A stretch of 56,190 bases of DNA from JAUASV01 sp047605685 (GCA_047605685.1 JASGFF010000006.1:1-56190); one strand, 5' to 3'. Shown: positions 31,889 through 41,705, numbered from the stretch's first letter. The notes: generated by a model not told the origin, from the letters alone. Translations and numbers: made by a program.

Positions 31889-32788
31889 GGACGCCGCCTG
31901 CTCAGCGACGGCGCGGCGCGGCGTCGCCACGAGGATCACTCCGGCGAGCACGAGCGCGACGCCGAGCCATCCGATCGCGGCGAGCCGCTCGCCGACCACG
32001 GTGACCGCGAGCAGGCAGGCGACGAGCGGCTCGAGCAGGGCGATCGTCGTCGCGGTCGCCGGGCGCACGCTGCGCAGCGCCCGGCCGAACAGCAGATAGG
32101 CCAGGCAGGTCGGTCCGACGGCGAGGTAGCCGGCCACCGCGACCCCCCGGCCGCTGGCCAGGATCGGGCCGCCGAGCGCGAGCAGCACCGGGGCGAGCAG
32201 CACCGCGCCGACGCCGAACATCGCGCCCATCGCCCCCGCACTGCTGCCGCTGGCCCGAAGCGCCCGCGCCGAGCAGCAGGTGTAGAAGGCGTAGCAGAGG
32301 CCCGCGAGCAGGGCGCAGCCGATGCCGGCGAGCGGATGCGCGGCCGCGCCGTCCGCGCTGCCGGCGAAAGCGATCACGGCGACGCCCGCGACGGCGATGC
32401 CGGTGCTGAGCCCCCATCGCCGACCGAGCCGGGTGCCCTCAAGCATCCGCTCCAGGATCGCGGCGAACACCGGCCCGGTGCCGAGCGCGACGACGTTGCC
32501 GATCGCGACGCCGGCCCAGGCCATGCCGGTGTAGAACGCGAGCGGATAGCCGAGCACCCCGAGCCCGCCGAGCAGCGCCCAGCGCCGGGCCGGCGCCGAG
32601 CGCAGCACCCCGAGGGCCGCCGGGAGCGTGACGAGGAACAGCAGCGCCCCGCCGAGCCCCATGGTCGCGGCGCCGATCGCGAGCGGGCTCACCGCCGCCG
32701 GCATGAGCCGCGAGGCGGTGCCGGTCGTGCCCCAGAGCACGGATGCCACGGCGATCGCCCACACCCCGCGCCCGTCCGCCCCAGCCAT
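31886..32788 (-). CDS. EamA/DMT family transporter
   Basis: 300 residues with ten hydrophobic segments in two EamA repeats. The first starts at AIAVASVLWGTTGTASRLMP and the second at GIGCALLAGLCYAFYTCCSARAL; LEPLVACLLAVTVVGERL is the conserved motif of the second repeat. DMT proteins export metabolites or drugs; the substrate cannot be told. The ATG at 32788 lies 6 bp after TAGCGT (32800-32795) without a Shine-Dalgarno, again a leaderless arrangement. It diverges from tkt. Confidence 0.92.
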   Translation of the reverse strand: MAGADGRGVWAIAVASVLWGTTGTASRLMPAAVSPLAIGAATMGLGGALLFLVTLPAALGVLRSAPARRWALLGGLGVLGYPLAFYTGMAWAGVAIGNVVALGTGPVFAAILERMLEGTRLGRRWGLSTGIAVAGVAVIAFAGSADGAAAHPLAGIGCALLAGLCYAFYTCCSARALRASGSSAGAMGAMFGVGAVLLAPVLLALGGPILASGRGVAVAGYLAVGPTCLAYLLFGRALRSVRPATATTIALLEPLVACLLAVTVVGERLAAIGWLGVALVLAGVILVATPRRAVAEQAAS

Positions 32789-32794
32789 CCGCCG

Positions 32795-32800
32795 ACGCTA
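32795..32800 (-). promoter_or_regulatory. Leaderless -10 box of the EamA gene
   Basis: TAGCGT on the minus strand, 6 bp, ATG at 32788. Confidence 0.5.
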
Positions 32801-32866
32801 GCGAAGCGCGCGGCCGGGCGCGAGCCCGCCGCGCCGGGCGCTCCGGACATCCGTGCAGGCCGTCCC

Positions 32867-32872
32867 TATACT
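32867..32872 (+). promoter_or_regulatory. -10 box of the pentose phosphate operon
   Basis: TATACT, with GGACAT about 16 bp upstream as a weak -35. Transcription would start near 32879, giving a leader of about 155 nt before tkt; I see no known riboswitch in it. Confidence 0.55.
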
Positions 32873-33034
32873 CGTAACTGCTTGCCTCCGCGGCAATCCA
32901 CCACCCGGCACCGACCGAGCTCCGTGCACTGTGTGCTGCCCGCGGGACACCGAGGTCAATGGCCGGCAGGCGAAGTGATTCGGCCGGATGACGCGGGTGC
33001 GCATCCGGCCGCGACAGAAGGGTCGACGATCAGC

Positions 33035-35134
33035 GTGGCAGCACTCTCCTGGGAGCCCATCGACGACAGGGCCGTGGACACGGTCCGCGTGCTCGCGGCC
33101 GACGCGGTCGAGAAGGTGGGCAACGGGCATCCCGGCACGGCGATGAGCCTCGCGCCGGCCGCCTACCTGCTGTTCCAGAAGGTCATGCGGCGGGACCCCT
33201 CCGACGCCGGCTGGATCGGCCGGGACCGCTTCATCCTCTCGGCGGGACACTCCTCGCTCACCCAGTACATCCAGTTCTACCTCGGCGGCTACGGCCTGGA
33301 GCTCACGGACCTCCAGGCGCTGCGCACCTGGGGATCGAAGACCCCCGGCCACCCCGAGTACGGCCACACCGACGGCGTCGAGATCACCACCGGCCCCCTC
33401 GGCCAGGGCCTCGCCTCCGCCGTCGGCTTCGCCTACGCCAGCCGCTTCGAGCGCGAGCTCTTCGACCCGGACGCCCCTGCGGGCCAGAGCGTCTTCGACC
33501 ACTTCGTCTACGTGATCGCCGGCGACGGCGACCTGCAGGAGGGCGTCACGAGCGAGGCGAGCTCGCTCGCCGGCCACCAGGAGCTCGGCAACCTCGTGGT
33601 GATCTACGACAGCAACCGCATCTCCATCGAGGACGACACCAACATCGCCTTCACCGAGGACGTCGCGGCGCGCTACGAGTCCTACGGCTGGCATGTGCAG
33701 ACGGTCGACTGGCGCTCGACCGGCGAGTACGTCGAGGACGTGCCCGCGCTCAACGCCGCGATCGAGGCCGCGCAGGGCGTGACCGACAGGCCCTCGATCA
33801 TCATCCTCACCACGATCATCGGCTGGCCGAGCCCCACGAAGCAGGGCACCGGCAAGATCCACGGCTCCGCCCTCGGTGCCCCGGAGGTCAGGGGGCTCAA
33901 GGAGGTGCTCGGCTTCGACCCGGAGAAGAGCTTCGAGGTGGACCCGGAGGTGCTCGCGCACACCCGCAAGGCCGTCGCGCGCGGCCGGGCGCAGCACGCC
34001 GAGTGGCAGCGGAGCTTCGACGCCTGGGCCGCCGCCAACCCGGAGCGGAAGGCGCTGCTCGACCGCGTGCTCGCCGGCGACCCGCCCGCGGGGCTCGAGT
34101 CGGCGCTGCCGGTGTTCGAGGCGGGCACGCAGCTGTCGACGCGCGCCGCCTCCGGCAGGGTCATCAACGCGATCGCGCCGGTCATGCCCGAGCTGTGGGG
34201 CGGCTCCGCCGACCTCGCCGAGTCGAACCTCACCACGATCACCGGCGGCGGCTCCTTCGTTCCGCAGAAGTGGGGCACCCACGAGTTCCCGGCGGCCAAG
34301 GACGGGCGCATCCTGCACTTCGGCATCCGCGAGCACGCGATGGGCGCGATCCTCAACGGCATCGTGCTGCACGGCAACACCCGCCCCTTCGGCGGCACGT
34401 TCCTGATCTTCAGCGACTACATGCGCCCGCCGGTGCGGCTCGCGGCGCTCATGCGGGTGCCGACGATCTACGTGTGGACCCACGACTCGGTCGCCCTCGG
34501 CGAGGACGGCCCGACCCACCAGCCGGTCGAGCAGCTCGCCTCGCTGCGCGCGATCCCGCACCTGGACATCGTGCGGCCCGCGGACGCCAACGAGACCGCC
34601 TGGGCCTGGAAGACGATCCTGGAACGCCGAGGCGGCCCCGCGGGCCTCGCGCTCAGCCGGCAGAACCTGCCGGTGTTCGCGCGCGGCGACGGCGCCGCCT
34701 CCGGCGACACCCTCGCCGCCGCCTCGAACGTCGCGCGGGGCGCCTACGTGCTCGCCGAGGCGCCGGGCGGCGAGCCCGAGCTGATCCTCATCGCCACCGG
34801 CTCCGAGGTGCAGATCGCGCTCGAGGCGCGCGAGCGCCTCGCCGCCGAGGGCCTGGACGCCCGGGTGGTCTCCGCGCCGTGCCTGGAGTGGTTCGAGGAG
34901 CAGGACGCCGACTACCGCGAGAGCGTGCTGCCGGCATCCGTCCGGGCACGTGTCTCCATCGAGGCGGGCGTCGACCTGAGCTGGCGGCGCTACCTCGGCG
35001 ATGCCGGCCGCAGCGTCTCCATCGAGCACTTCGGGGCGAGCGCCGACCACCAGACCCTCTACGCCAAGTTCGGGCTGACGACGGAGCACGCCGTCGCCGC
35101 CGCGAAGGAGTCCCTCGCCGCGGCGAGGCCCTGA
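33035..35134 (+). CDS. tkt: Transketolase
   Basis: 699 residues. TPP-dependent transfer of two-carbon ketol units in the non-oxidative pentose phosphate pathway. Visible are NGHPGTAMSLAPAAYLLFQ, GPLGQGLASAVGFAYA, the TPP motif GDGDLQEGVTSEASSLAGH with SNRISIEDDTN, and the pyrimidine domain FGIREHAMGAILNGI, THDSVALGEDGPTHQPVEQL. GTG start at 33035 (VAALSWEPIDDRAVDTVRVL); AGAAGGG lies about 14 bases upstream. First gene of the operon tkt-tal-pgi-zwf-opcA-pgl. Confidence 0.97.
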   Translation: MAALSWEPIDDRAVDTVRVLAADAVEKVGNGHPGTAMSLAPAAYLLFQKVMRRDPSDAGWIGRDRFILSAGHSSLTQYIQFYLGGYGLELTDLQALRTWGSKTPGHPEYGHTDGVEITTGPLGQGLASAVGFAYASRFERELFDPDAPAGQSVFDHFVYVIAGDGDLQEGVTSEASSLAGHQELGNLVVIYDSNRISIEDDTNIAFTEDVAARYESYGWHVQTVDWRSTGEYVEDVPALNAAIEAAQGVTDRPSIIILTTIIGWPSPTKQGTGKIHGSALGAPEVRGLKEVLGFDPEKSFEVDPEVLAHTRKAVARGRAQHAEWQRSFDAWAAANPERKALLDRVLAGDPPAGLESALPVFEAGTQLSTRAASGRVINAIAPVMPELWGGSADLAESNLTTITGGGSFVPQKWGTHEFPAAKDGRILHFGIREHAMGAILNGIVLHGNTRPFGGTFLIFSDYMRPPVRLAALMRVPTIYVWTHDSVALGEDGPTHQPVEQLASLRAIPHLDIVRPADANETAWAWKTILERRGGPAGLALSRQNLPVFARGDGAASGDTLAAASNVARGAYVLAEAPGGEPELILIATGSEVQIALEARERLAAEGLDARVVSAPCLEWFEEQDADYRESVLPASVRARVSIEAGVDLSWRRYLGDAGRSVSIEHFGASADHQTLYAKFGLTTEHAVAAAKESLAAARP

Positions 35135-35171
35135 GCGACCGACCGGCATCCATCGGGAGAGAAGACAGACA

Positions 35172-36299
35172 ATGAGCACCACCGACACCCAGACCCAGTC
35201 CCCCACGGCGGCCCTCTCGGCCGCGGGCGTCAGCATCTGGCTCGACGACCTCTCGCGCGAGCGCATCGCCTCCGGCGGCCTCGCGCAGCTCATCGCCGGG
35301 CGCAACGTCGTCGGCGTCACCACGAACCCGACGATCTTCGCCGCGGCCCTCGCGAAGGGCGAGGCCTACGACGCCCAGGTCGCCGAGCTCGCCGCGGCGG
35401 GCGCGAGCGTGACCGAGGCGGTATTCCAGATCACCACCGACGACGTCGCGCAGGCGGCCACGATCTTCCGGGACGTCCACGACGCCAGCGCCGGCCGCGA
35501 CGGCCGCGTCTCGATCGAGGTCGAGCCGGGCCTCGCGCACGACGCCGCGGGCACGATCGCCCAGGCCCGGGCGCTGTGGGCCAAGGTCGACAGGCCGAAC
35601 GCCATGATCAAGATCCCGGCGACCGTCGAGGGCCTCGAGGCGATCACCGAGGTCATCGCGGCGGGCATCAGCGTCAACGTCACCCTGATCTTCAGCCTCG
35701 ACCGCTACCGCGAGGTCATCAACGCCTACCTCACCGGCCTCGAGCGGGCACAGGCCGCCGGCATCGACCTGTCGACGATCCACTCGGTCGCCTCGTTCTT
35801 CGTCTCCCGCGTGGACACCGAGATCGACAGGCGCCTCGACGCGGTCGGCGGCCCCGAGGCGACGGCGCTCAAGGGCAAGGCGGGCGTCGCGAACGCGCAG
35901 CTGGCCTACCGGGTGTACACCGAGGCCTTCGCCTCGGAGCGCGCCACCACCCTGCTCGCCGCCGGTGCCAACAGGCAGCGGCCGCTGTGGGCCTCCACGG
36001 GCGTGAAGGACCCGGCGCTGCCGGACACGATGTACGTCGTCGAGCTCGTCGCCGCCGACGTGGTCAACACCATGCCGGAGAAGACCCTGGAGGCGACGTT
36101 CGACCACGGCCAGGTGCGCGGCGACACGATCACGGGCAGCTACGAGGCCGCCGAGGGCGTGCTCGACGCCGTCGCCGCCCAGGGCGTCTCCTACCGGGAG
36201 GTCACCGACCTGCTCGAGAAGGAGGGCGTCGAGAAGTTCGTGGTGTCCTGGAACGAGCTCCTCGACACCGTCACCGCCGCCCTGGACGCGGCCCGGTGA
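35172..36299 (+). CDS. tal: Transaldolase
   Basis: 375 residues, the longer actinobacterial form. GVTTNPTIFAAALA and the catalytic lysine in AMIKIPATVEGLEAI (Schiff base) are clear, with NVTLIFSLDRYREVINAYL following. It moves dihydroxyacetone units between sugar phosphates. ATG at 35172 with GGGAGAG 9-12 bases upstream, 37 bp after tkt. The stop overlaps the pgi start (GTGA). Confidence 0.97.
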   Translation: MSTTDTQTQSPTAALSAAGVSIWLDDLSRERIASGGLAQLIAGRNVVGVTTNPTIFAAALAKGEAYDAQVAELAAAGASVTEAVFQITTDDVAQAATIFRDVHDASAGRDGRVSIEVEPGLAHDAAGTIAQARALWAKVDRPNAMIKIPATVEGLEAITEVIAAGISVNVTLIFSLDRYREVINAYLTGLERAQAAGIDLSTIHSVASFFVSRVDTEIDRRLDAVGGPEATALKGKAGVANAQLAYRVYTEAFASERATTLLAAGANRQRPLWASTGVKDPALPDTMYVVELVAADVVNTMPEKTLEATFDHGQVRGDTITGSYEAAEGVLDAVAAQGVSYREVTDLLEKEGVEKFVVSWNELLDTVTAALDAAR

Positions 36300-37897
36300 C
36301 GGTGCTGATCGCCGCGCGGGGCGAGGCGGCGGAGGCGATCGACCGGGTCGTCCCCCGGCTCGTCCAAGACCTCGTCGCGAGCCGGATCACCGCCCAGGAC
36401 GCCACGCTGTGGGGACCGGAGGCGGAGCAGGAGTCGGCCAAGCGCCTCGGCTGGACCGAGGCCGTCGCCGTGTCCTCGGCGCTCGTCGACGACATCCTCA
36501 CGCTCCGCGACGAGCTGCGCGCCGCCGGCGTCGACCACGTCGTGCTCTGCGGCATGGGCGGCTCATCGCTCGCGCCGGAGGTGATCACCCGGACCGCGGG
36601 CGTCGAGCTCACCGTGCTCGACTCCACCGACCCGGCCCAGGTCTCGGCCGCGCTCGGCGACCGGCTCGAGCGCACCGCCGTCGTCATCTCCTCGAAGTCC
36701 GGCTCCACGCTCGAGACCGACAGCCAGAAGCGCGCCTACGAGAGCGCCTTCCGCGCCGCGGGCATCGACCCCGTCGAGCGCATCGTCGTCGTCACCGACC
36801 CCGGCTCGCCGCTCGACGGCGCGGCACGGGCGGACGGCTACCGGGTCGTCAACGCCGACCCCAACGTCGGCGGCCGCTACTCGGCGCTCACGGCCTTCGG
36901 CCTCGTGCCCTCGGGGCTCGCCGGCGCGGACATCCGCGAGCTGCTCGACGAGGCGCAGGCCGTGCTGCCGGAGCTCGCGGTCGACGCGCCCTCGAACCCG
37001 GGCCTGATCCTCGGCGCCGTGCTGGGCGGCACCCGTCCGCTGCGCGACAAGATCGGCGTCGTCGCCGACGGCACCCACATCGTCGGCTTCGGCGACTGGG
37101 TGGAGCAGCTCATCGCCGAGTCCACCGGCAAGCTCGGCCGCGGCCTGCTGCCCGTCGTGCTTCCCGTCGACGCCCCCGAGCTCGCCGAGGGCCTCGACGA
37201 CCTGCAGGTCGTCCGCCTCGTCGGCTCCGCCCGCGAGGAGCGCGAGGTGCTCCCCGGCGAGGTCGAGGTCACCGGCACCCTCGGCGCGCAGCTGCTCGCC
37301 TGGGAGTACGCGGTCGCCGTCGCCGGCCGGCTGCTGGACATCAACCCCTTCGACCAGCCGGATGTCGAGAGCGCCAAGGCCGCGGCCCGGGGGCTGCTCG
37401 ACGCGACCCCCGCGCCGGCGCCGGCCGCGCTGGTCTCCCCCGAGGGCGTCGAGGTGCGCGGCACCGCTGAGGTGCTCGCCGGGGTCGACGACCTCGCCGA
37501 GGCGGTCTCCTCGCTGCTGTCCTTCGTCTCCGACGAGGGCTACCTCGCCGTGCAGGCGTACCTCTCCCGCATCCACCACCCGGAGCTCGAGCGCGTGCGC
37601 TCGCAGCTCGCGGCCCGGGTGCGGCGACCGGTGACGTTCGGCTGGGGGCCGCGCTTCCTGCACTCCACCGGCCAGTACCACAAGGGCGGACCGGCGAACG
37701 GCGTGTTCCTGCAGATCACCGCGGCGCCGGCTGCGGACCTGCCGATCCCGGACCGGCCGTTCAGCTTCGGGCAGCTCATCCAGGCGCAGGCCGCGGGCGA
37801 CGCGGCCGTGCTCGCCGAGCACGGCAGGCCGGTGCTCACGCTCACGCTCACGGATCCGGTGCGGCAGCTCGGGGCGCTCATCGCGGCGCTGGACTGA
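36296..37897 (+). CDS. pgi: Glucose-6-phosphate isomerase
   Basis: 533 residues. It interconverts glucose-6-phosphate and fructose-6-phosphate and links glycolysis to the pathway. SIS-domain features: CGMGGSSLAPEVI, SKSGSTLETDSQK, ADPNVGGRYSALTAFGLVP, GDWVEQLIAESTGK and HSTGQYHKGGPANGVF. This is the form commonly found beside tal in actinobacteria. GTG start overlaps the tal stop. The end of the protein has a 6-bp repeat (LTLTLTD). Confidence 0.95.
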   Translation: MTVLIAARGEAAEAIDRVVPRLVQDLVASRITAQDATLWGPEAEQESAKRLGWTEAVAVSSALVDDILTLRDELRAAGVDHVVLCGMGGSSLAPEVITRTAGVELTVLDSTDPAQVSAALGDRLERTAVVISSKSGSTLETDSQKRAYESAFRAAGIDPVERIVVVTDPGSPLDGAARADGYRVVNADPNVGGRYSALTAFGLVPSGLAGADIRELLDEAQAVLPELAVDAPSNPGLILGAVLGGTRPLRDKIGVVADGTHIVGFGDWVEQLIAESTGKLGRGLLPVVLPVDAPELAEGLDDLQVVRLVGSAREEREVLPGEVEVTGTLGAQLLAWEYAVAVAGRLLDINPFDQPDVESAKAAARGLLDATPAPAPAALVSPEGVEVRGTAEVLAGVDDLAEAVSSLLSFVSDEGYLAVQAYLSRIHHPELERVRSQLAARVRRPVTFGWGPRFLHSTGQYHKGGPANGVFLQITAAPAADLPIPDRPFSFGQLIQAQAAGDAAVLAEHGRPVLTLTLTDPVRQLGALIAALD

Positions 37898-37906
37898 GGG
37901 GGCGCC

Positions 37907-39448
37907 GTGGCACCCGCGCAGATCACCCCGACCCTCAACCCGCTCCGGCTCGCCGGCGACCGCCGGCTGAACCGGATCGCCGGCCCCTCGAGCCTCGTCA
38001 TCTTCGGCGTCACCGGCGACCTGTCCCGCAAGAAGCTCATGCCGGCGGTGTACGACCTCGCCAACCGGGGTCTGCTGCCGCCGGGCTTCGCACTCGTCGG
38101 CTTCGCCCGCCGCGACTGGGCGGACGAGGACTTCGCCCGGGTGGTGCACGACGCCGTGAAGCAGCACGCGCGCACCCCCTTCGACGAGGACGTCTGGCGG
38201 CAGCTCGCCCAGGGCATCCGCTTCGTGCAGGGCGAGTTCGACGACGCCGCGGCGTTCCAGCGGCTCAGGGACACCGTCACCGAGCTGGACCGCTCACGGG
38301 GCACGATGGGCAACCACGCCTTCTACCTGTCCATCCCGCCGAAGGCGTTCCCGCTCGTCACCGAGCAGCTCAAGCGCTCCGGCCTCGCCGAGCAGCACGG
38401 CGACTCCTGGCGCCGCGTCGTCATCGAGAAGCCCTTCGGCTCCGACCTGGCCAGCGCCCGCGAGCTCAACACCGTCGTCGAGAGCGTGTTCCCGCCGGAC
38501 AGCGTGTTCCGCATCGACCACTATCTTGGCAAGGAGACGGTCCAGAACATCCTGGCGCTGCGCTTCGCCAACATGCTCTACGAGCCCATCTGGAACGCGA
38601 ACTACGTCGACCACGTGCAGATCACGATGGCCGAGGACATCGGCGTCGGCGGCCGCGCCGGCTACTACGACGGGGTGGGCGCGGCCCGCGACGTCATCCA
38701 GAACCACCTGCTGCAGCTGCTCGCCCTCACCGCGATGGAGGAGCCGATCAGCCTGTCGGCGGAGCACCTCAGGGCCGAGAAGGAGAAGGTCCTCGCCGCG
38801 GTGCGCCTGCCGGACGACCTGTCCCTCGCCACGGCGCGCGGCCAGTACGCGGGCGGCTGGCAGGGCGGCGAGCAGGTCACCGGATTCCTCGACGAGGACG
38901 GCATGGATCCGCACTCCGCCACGGAGACCTACGCTGCGATCAAACTCGGCATCGAGACGCGGCGCTGGTCGGGTGTGCCCTTCTACCTGCGCACCGGCAA
39001 GAGGCTGGGCCGTCGGGTCACCGAGGTCGCGGTCGTCTTCAAGCGCGCCCCCGAGCACCTCTTCGGCCGCTCGAACGCCTCGGAGCTCGGGCAGAACGCC
39101 CTCGTGATCCGCGTGCAGCCCGACGAGGGCGTCACGATCCGCTTCGGCTCGAAGGTGCCGGGCAACGGCACGAACGTCCGCGACGTCACCATGGACTTCG
39201 GCTACGGCCACGCCTTCACCGAGGCGAGCCCCGAGGCCTACGAGCGGCTGATCCTCGACGTGCTGCTCGGCGACCCGCCGCTGTTCCCCCGGCACGAGGA
39301 GGTCGAGCTCAGCTGGAGGATCCTCGACCCGATCGAGGAGTTCTGGGCCGCCCAGGGCCAGCCCGAGCAGTACCGCCCCGGAACCTGGGGTCCCGCATCC
39401 GCGGACGCGCTCCTCGCCCGCGACGGCCGCACCTGGAGGCGCCCGTGA
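37907..39448 (+). CDS. zwf: Glucose-6-phosphate 1-dehydrogenase
   Basis: 513 residues. It oxidises glucose-6-phosphate to 6-phosphogluconolactone with NADP+. Cofactor fold IFGVTGDLSRKKLMPAVYDL; active-site signature RIDHYLGKETVQNILALRF with the catalytic His; KPFGSDLASA before it; YLRTGKRLG later. GTG start at 37907, 9 bp after pgi. The stop overlaps the opcA GTG, so zwf and its assembly factor are made together. Confidence 0.97.
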   Translation: MAPAQITPTLNPLRLAGDRRLNRIAGPSSLVIFGVTGDLSRKKLMPAVYDLANRGLLPPGFALVGFARRDWADEDFARVVHDAVKQHARTPFDEDVWRQLAQGIRFVQGEFDDAAAFQRLRDTVTELDRSRGTMGNHAFYLSIPPKAFPLVTEQLKRSGLAEQHGDSWRRVVIEKPFGSDLASARELNTVVESVFPPDSVFRIDHYLGKETVQNILALRFANMLYEPIWNANYVDHVQITMAEDIGVGGRAGYYDGVGAARDVIQNHLLQLLALTAMEEPISLSAEHLRAEKEKVLAAVRLPDDLSLATARGQYAGGWQGGEQVTGFLDEDGMDPHSATETYAAIKLGIETRRWSGVPFYLRTGKRLGRRVTEVAVVFKRAPEHLFGRSNASELGQNALVIRVQPDEGVTIRFGSKVPGNGTNVRDVTMDFGYGHAFTEASPEAYERLILDVLLGDPPLFPRHEEVELSWRILDPIEEFWAAQGQPEQYRPGTWGPASADALLARDGRTWRRP

Positions 39449-40476
39449 TCGTCGACCTTCCCGACACCACCAGCTCGGGCGTCTCCAAGGCGCTCGTGAA
39501 GATCCGCGAGGAGGGCGGGGCCGTGGCCCTCGGCCGGGTGCTCACCCTCGTCATCTCAACGGCGCTCGGCGAGGAGGAGGAGGCCATCGAGGCCGCCAAC
39601 GACGCCTCGCGCGAGCACCCGATGCGGGTGATCGTGCTCTCGACGGCCGCGGGAGAGACCGCCTCCGGCCGGCCGCACGAAACCCGGCCGCACGAAACCC
39701 GGCTGGACGCGCAGATCCGCGTCGGCGGCGACGCCGGCGCGAGCGAGGTCGTCGTGCTCAAGGCCTACGGCGACGCGGCATCCGACCAGGAGGGCCTGGT
39801 CACCGCGCTGCTGCTGCCGGACGCTCCCGTCGTCGTCTGGTGGCCCGGCGAGGCGCCGGCGAGCACGGCGGAGAGCGAGCTCGGCACCATCGGCCAGCGT
39901 CGCATCACGGATGCCGGCGCGAGCGCCGACCCGCTGGCGGCGCTGCTCTCCCTCGCCGAGAGCTACACACCCGGCGACACCGACTTCGCCTGGACCCGGC
40001 TGACGCTGTGGCGGGCCCAGCTGGCGGCGGTGCTCGACCAGCCGCCGTTCGAGCCGGTCACGAGCGTCGAGGTGGCCGGCGCCGCCGACTCGCCCTCGAC
40101 CTACCTGCTCGCCGCCTGGCTGCGCCGTCAGCTCGACTGCGAGCTCGTGCTGCGCACCTCCACGACGGGGCACCCCTCCGGCGGCATCCACGGCGTCGTG
40201 CTGCACCGTGCCTCGGGCACGGTGCGCCTGGAGCGCAACCTGCCGCCGATCGCGGTGCTCGAGCAGCCGGGACAGCCGCGGCACGACATCTCGCTGCCGC
40301 GGCGCAGCCTGCGCGACTGCCTCGCCGAGGAGCTGCGCAGCCTCGGTCCCGACGACCTGTTCGGCGAGGTGATCCGTCACGGCCTCGAGCGGCTTCCGGG
40401 GCTGGGCCGCTCCACGGTGCATCGCTCCGGCACGAGCCGCGCGCGGTCGGCGACGCGGGAGAGGGCGGGCTCATGA
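39445..40476 (+). CDS. opcA: Glucose-6-phosphate dehydrogenase assembly protein OpcA
   Basis: 343 residues of the OpcA family: IVDLPDTTSSGVSKALVKIREEGGAVALGRVLTL at the start (in parts), LLPDAPVVVWWPGEAP and the redox-linked C-terminal part. OpcA is needed for full Zwf activity in actinobacteria and cyanobacteria. GTG start inside the zwf stop; stop inside the pgl ATG (ATGA). Two identical 15-bp units (39670-39699) add RPHET repeats after the first 70 residues. Confidence 0.94.
   Translation: MIVDLPDTTSSGVSKALVKIREEGGAVALGRVLTLVISTALGEEEEAIEAANDASREHPMRVIVLSTAAGETASGRPHETRPHETRLDAQIRVGGDAGASEVVVLKAYGDAASDQEGLVTALLLPDAPVVVWWPGEAPASTAESELGTIGQRRITDAGASADPLAALLSLAESYTPGDTDFAWTRLTLWRAQLAAVLDQPPFEPVTSVEVAGAADSPSTYLLAAWLRRQLDCELVLRTSTTGHPSGGIHGVVLHRASGTVRLERNLPPIAVLEQPGQPRHDISLPRRSLRDCLAEELRSLGPDDLFGEVIRHGLERLPGLGRSTVHRSGTSRARSATRERAGS
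39670..39699. repeat. In-frame 15-bp tandem duplication in opcA
   Basis: cggccgcacgaaacc twice, identical; encodes RPHET twice in a loop region. Confidence 0.88.
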
Positions 40477-41276
40477 CGACCGGGCGACGGGTGATAGTGC
40501 ATCCCGACAAGCGGGCCCTCGCGGCCGCCGTCGCCGCCCGTCTCATCACGACGCTCATCGACGTCATCGCCCAGTACGGCTCCGCGACGGTCGTGCTCAC
40601 CGGCGGCAGCATGGGATACGCGGTGCTCAAGGCCGTGCGCAAGTCGAGGGCGCGCGACGCGGTCGACTTCTCCCGGGTGCACTTCTGGTGGGGGGACGAG
40701 CGCTGGCTGCCGCGCGGCGACGCCGAGCGCAACGAGACCCAGGCCCGCGAGGCGCTGCTCGACCACCTCGACCTCGACGGCTCGACGGTGCACCCCTTCC
40801 CGGCCTCCGACGATGGCCTGAGCCTCGACGAGGCGGCCGAGGCCTACGCGGCCGAGCTGGCCAGCTTCGGGCTGGGGGATGCCGCCTACCCGCCGTTCGA
40901 CATCACGCTCCTCGGCGTCGGACCGGACGCGCACATCGCCTCGCTGTTCCCCGGCCGGCCCGGCATCCGCGAGACGGAGCGCACCGTCGTGGCGGTGCTG
41001 TCCTCGCCGAAACCGCCGCCGGAGCGCCTGAGCCTGACGCTGCCGGTGCTCAATTCCTCGCACCGGGTCTGGGTGGTCCTGGCGGGGGCCGACAAGGCCT
41101 CGGCGCTGGGCCTCACCCTCGCCGACGCCGCGGTCGCCGACGTGCCGGCCGCGGGGGTCGCCGGGCGGGAGTCGACCGTGTTCTTCGTCGACCGCGAGGC
41201 CACCGCCGAGGTGCCGGAGAGCCTCATGGCCACGGAGCTGTTCTGGACGGCGGCGGACGCCACGGACGAGTTCTGA
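40473..41276 (+). CDS. pgl: 6-phosphogluconolactonase
   Basis: 267 residues of the DevB/SOL type. LTGGSMGYAVLKAV is the N-terminal phosphate loop, VHFWWGDERWLPRGDAERNE the core motif, and LLGVGPDAHIASLFPG the catalytic His region. It hydrolyses the Zwf product to 6-phosphogluconate. ATG start overlaps the opcA stop. Last gene of the operon; a 15-bp unit carrying its TGA is repeated after it (41268-41297). Confidence 0.95.
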   Translation: MTTGRRVIVHPDKRALAAAVAARLITTLIDVIAQYGSATVVLTGGSMGYAVLKAVRKSRARDAVDFSRVHFWWGDERWLPRGDAERNETQAREALLDHLDLDGSTVHPFPASDDGLSLDEAAEAYAAELASFGLGDAAYPPFDITLLGVGPDAHIASLFPGRPGIRETERTVVAVLSSPKPPPERLSLTLPVLNSSHRVWVVLAGADKASALGLTLADAAVADVPAAGVAGRESTVFFVDREATAEVPESLMATELFWTAADATDEF

Positions 41277-41297
41277 GCAGCCGAGTTCCGAGCGTTG
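41268..41297. repeat. 15-bp repeat spanning the pgl stop codon, 2 units
   Basis: gagttctgagcagcc and gagttccgagcgttg; the first holds the TGA stop (41274-41276). The gap to the convergent rbpA is only 25 bp. Confidence 0.7.
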
Positions 41298-41301
41298 AGC
41301 C

Positions 41302-41673
41302 TTACTGCGAGGCCGGTGCCGCGGTGCCCCGGCGGACGCGCAGCGCCTGCAGCGCCTCCTCGAGCAGCGCCGCGGCCTCCTCCTCGGTGCGCCGCTCCTT
41401 CACGTAGGCCAGGTGCGTCTTGTAGGGCTCGGCCTTGGCCACCTGCGGCGGGTTGTCGCGATCGCGGCCCGCGGGCAGGCCGGTGGTGGGCGAGTCGATG
41501 ATGTCCGGGATCTCCTCCTCGGGCAGCCCGGCCGCGAAGTAGCGTACCGTCTCGTTGCCGAGCTGGTCCCAGTAGGAGATCGCGATCCGATCGGCGTGGT
41601 AGCCGTGATCCTGCTCCCCCATCGGGCCGGCGCCGACGCGCGACCCGCGGATGGCGCTGCCGCCAGAGGCCAT
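41302..41673 (-). CDS. rbpA: RNA polymerase-binding protein RbpA
   Basis: 123 residues. N-terminal MASGGSAIRGSRVGAGPMGEQ corresponds to the RbpA N-terminal tail, the middle ISYWDQLGNETVRYFAAG to the core domain, and PPQVAKAEPYKTHLAYVKERRTEEEAAALLEEALQALRVRRG (in parts) to the basic linker and sigma-interacting domain. RbpA stabilises the open promoter complex with the primary sigma factor. No cysteine is present, so it is a zinc-free form. ATG at 41673 with GGGAG 7 bases upstream, 32 bp after secG. Confidence 0.94.
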   Translation of the reverse strand: MASGGSAIRGSRVGAGPMGEQDHGYHADRIAISYWDQLGNETVRYFAAGLPEEEIPDIIDSPTTGLPAGRDRDNPPQVAKAEPYKTHLAYVKERRTEEEAAALLEEALQALRVRRGTAAPASQ

Positions 41674-41705
41674 GTGTGTCTCCCTCGTCGAGGCTGTCGG
41701 CGGCC

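Noticed and set aside
32873..33034. Possible riboswitch in the leader of tkt
   Set aside because: No known aptamer core or strong hairpin series could be recognised by eye.
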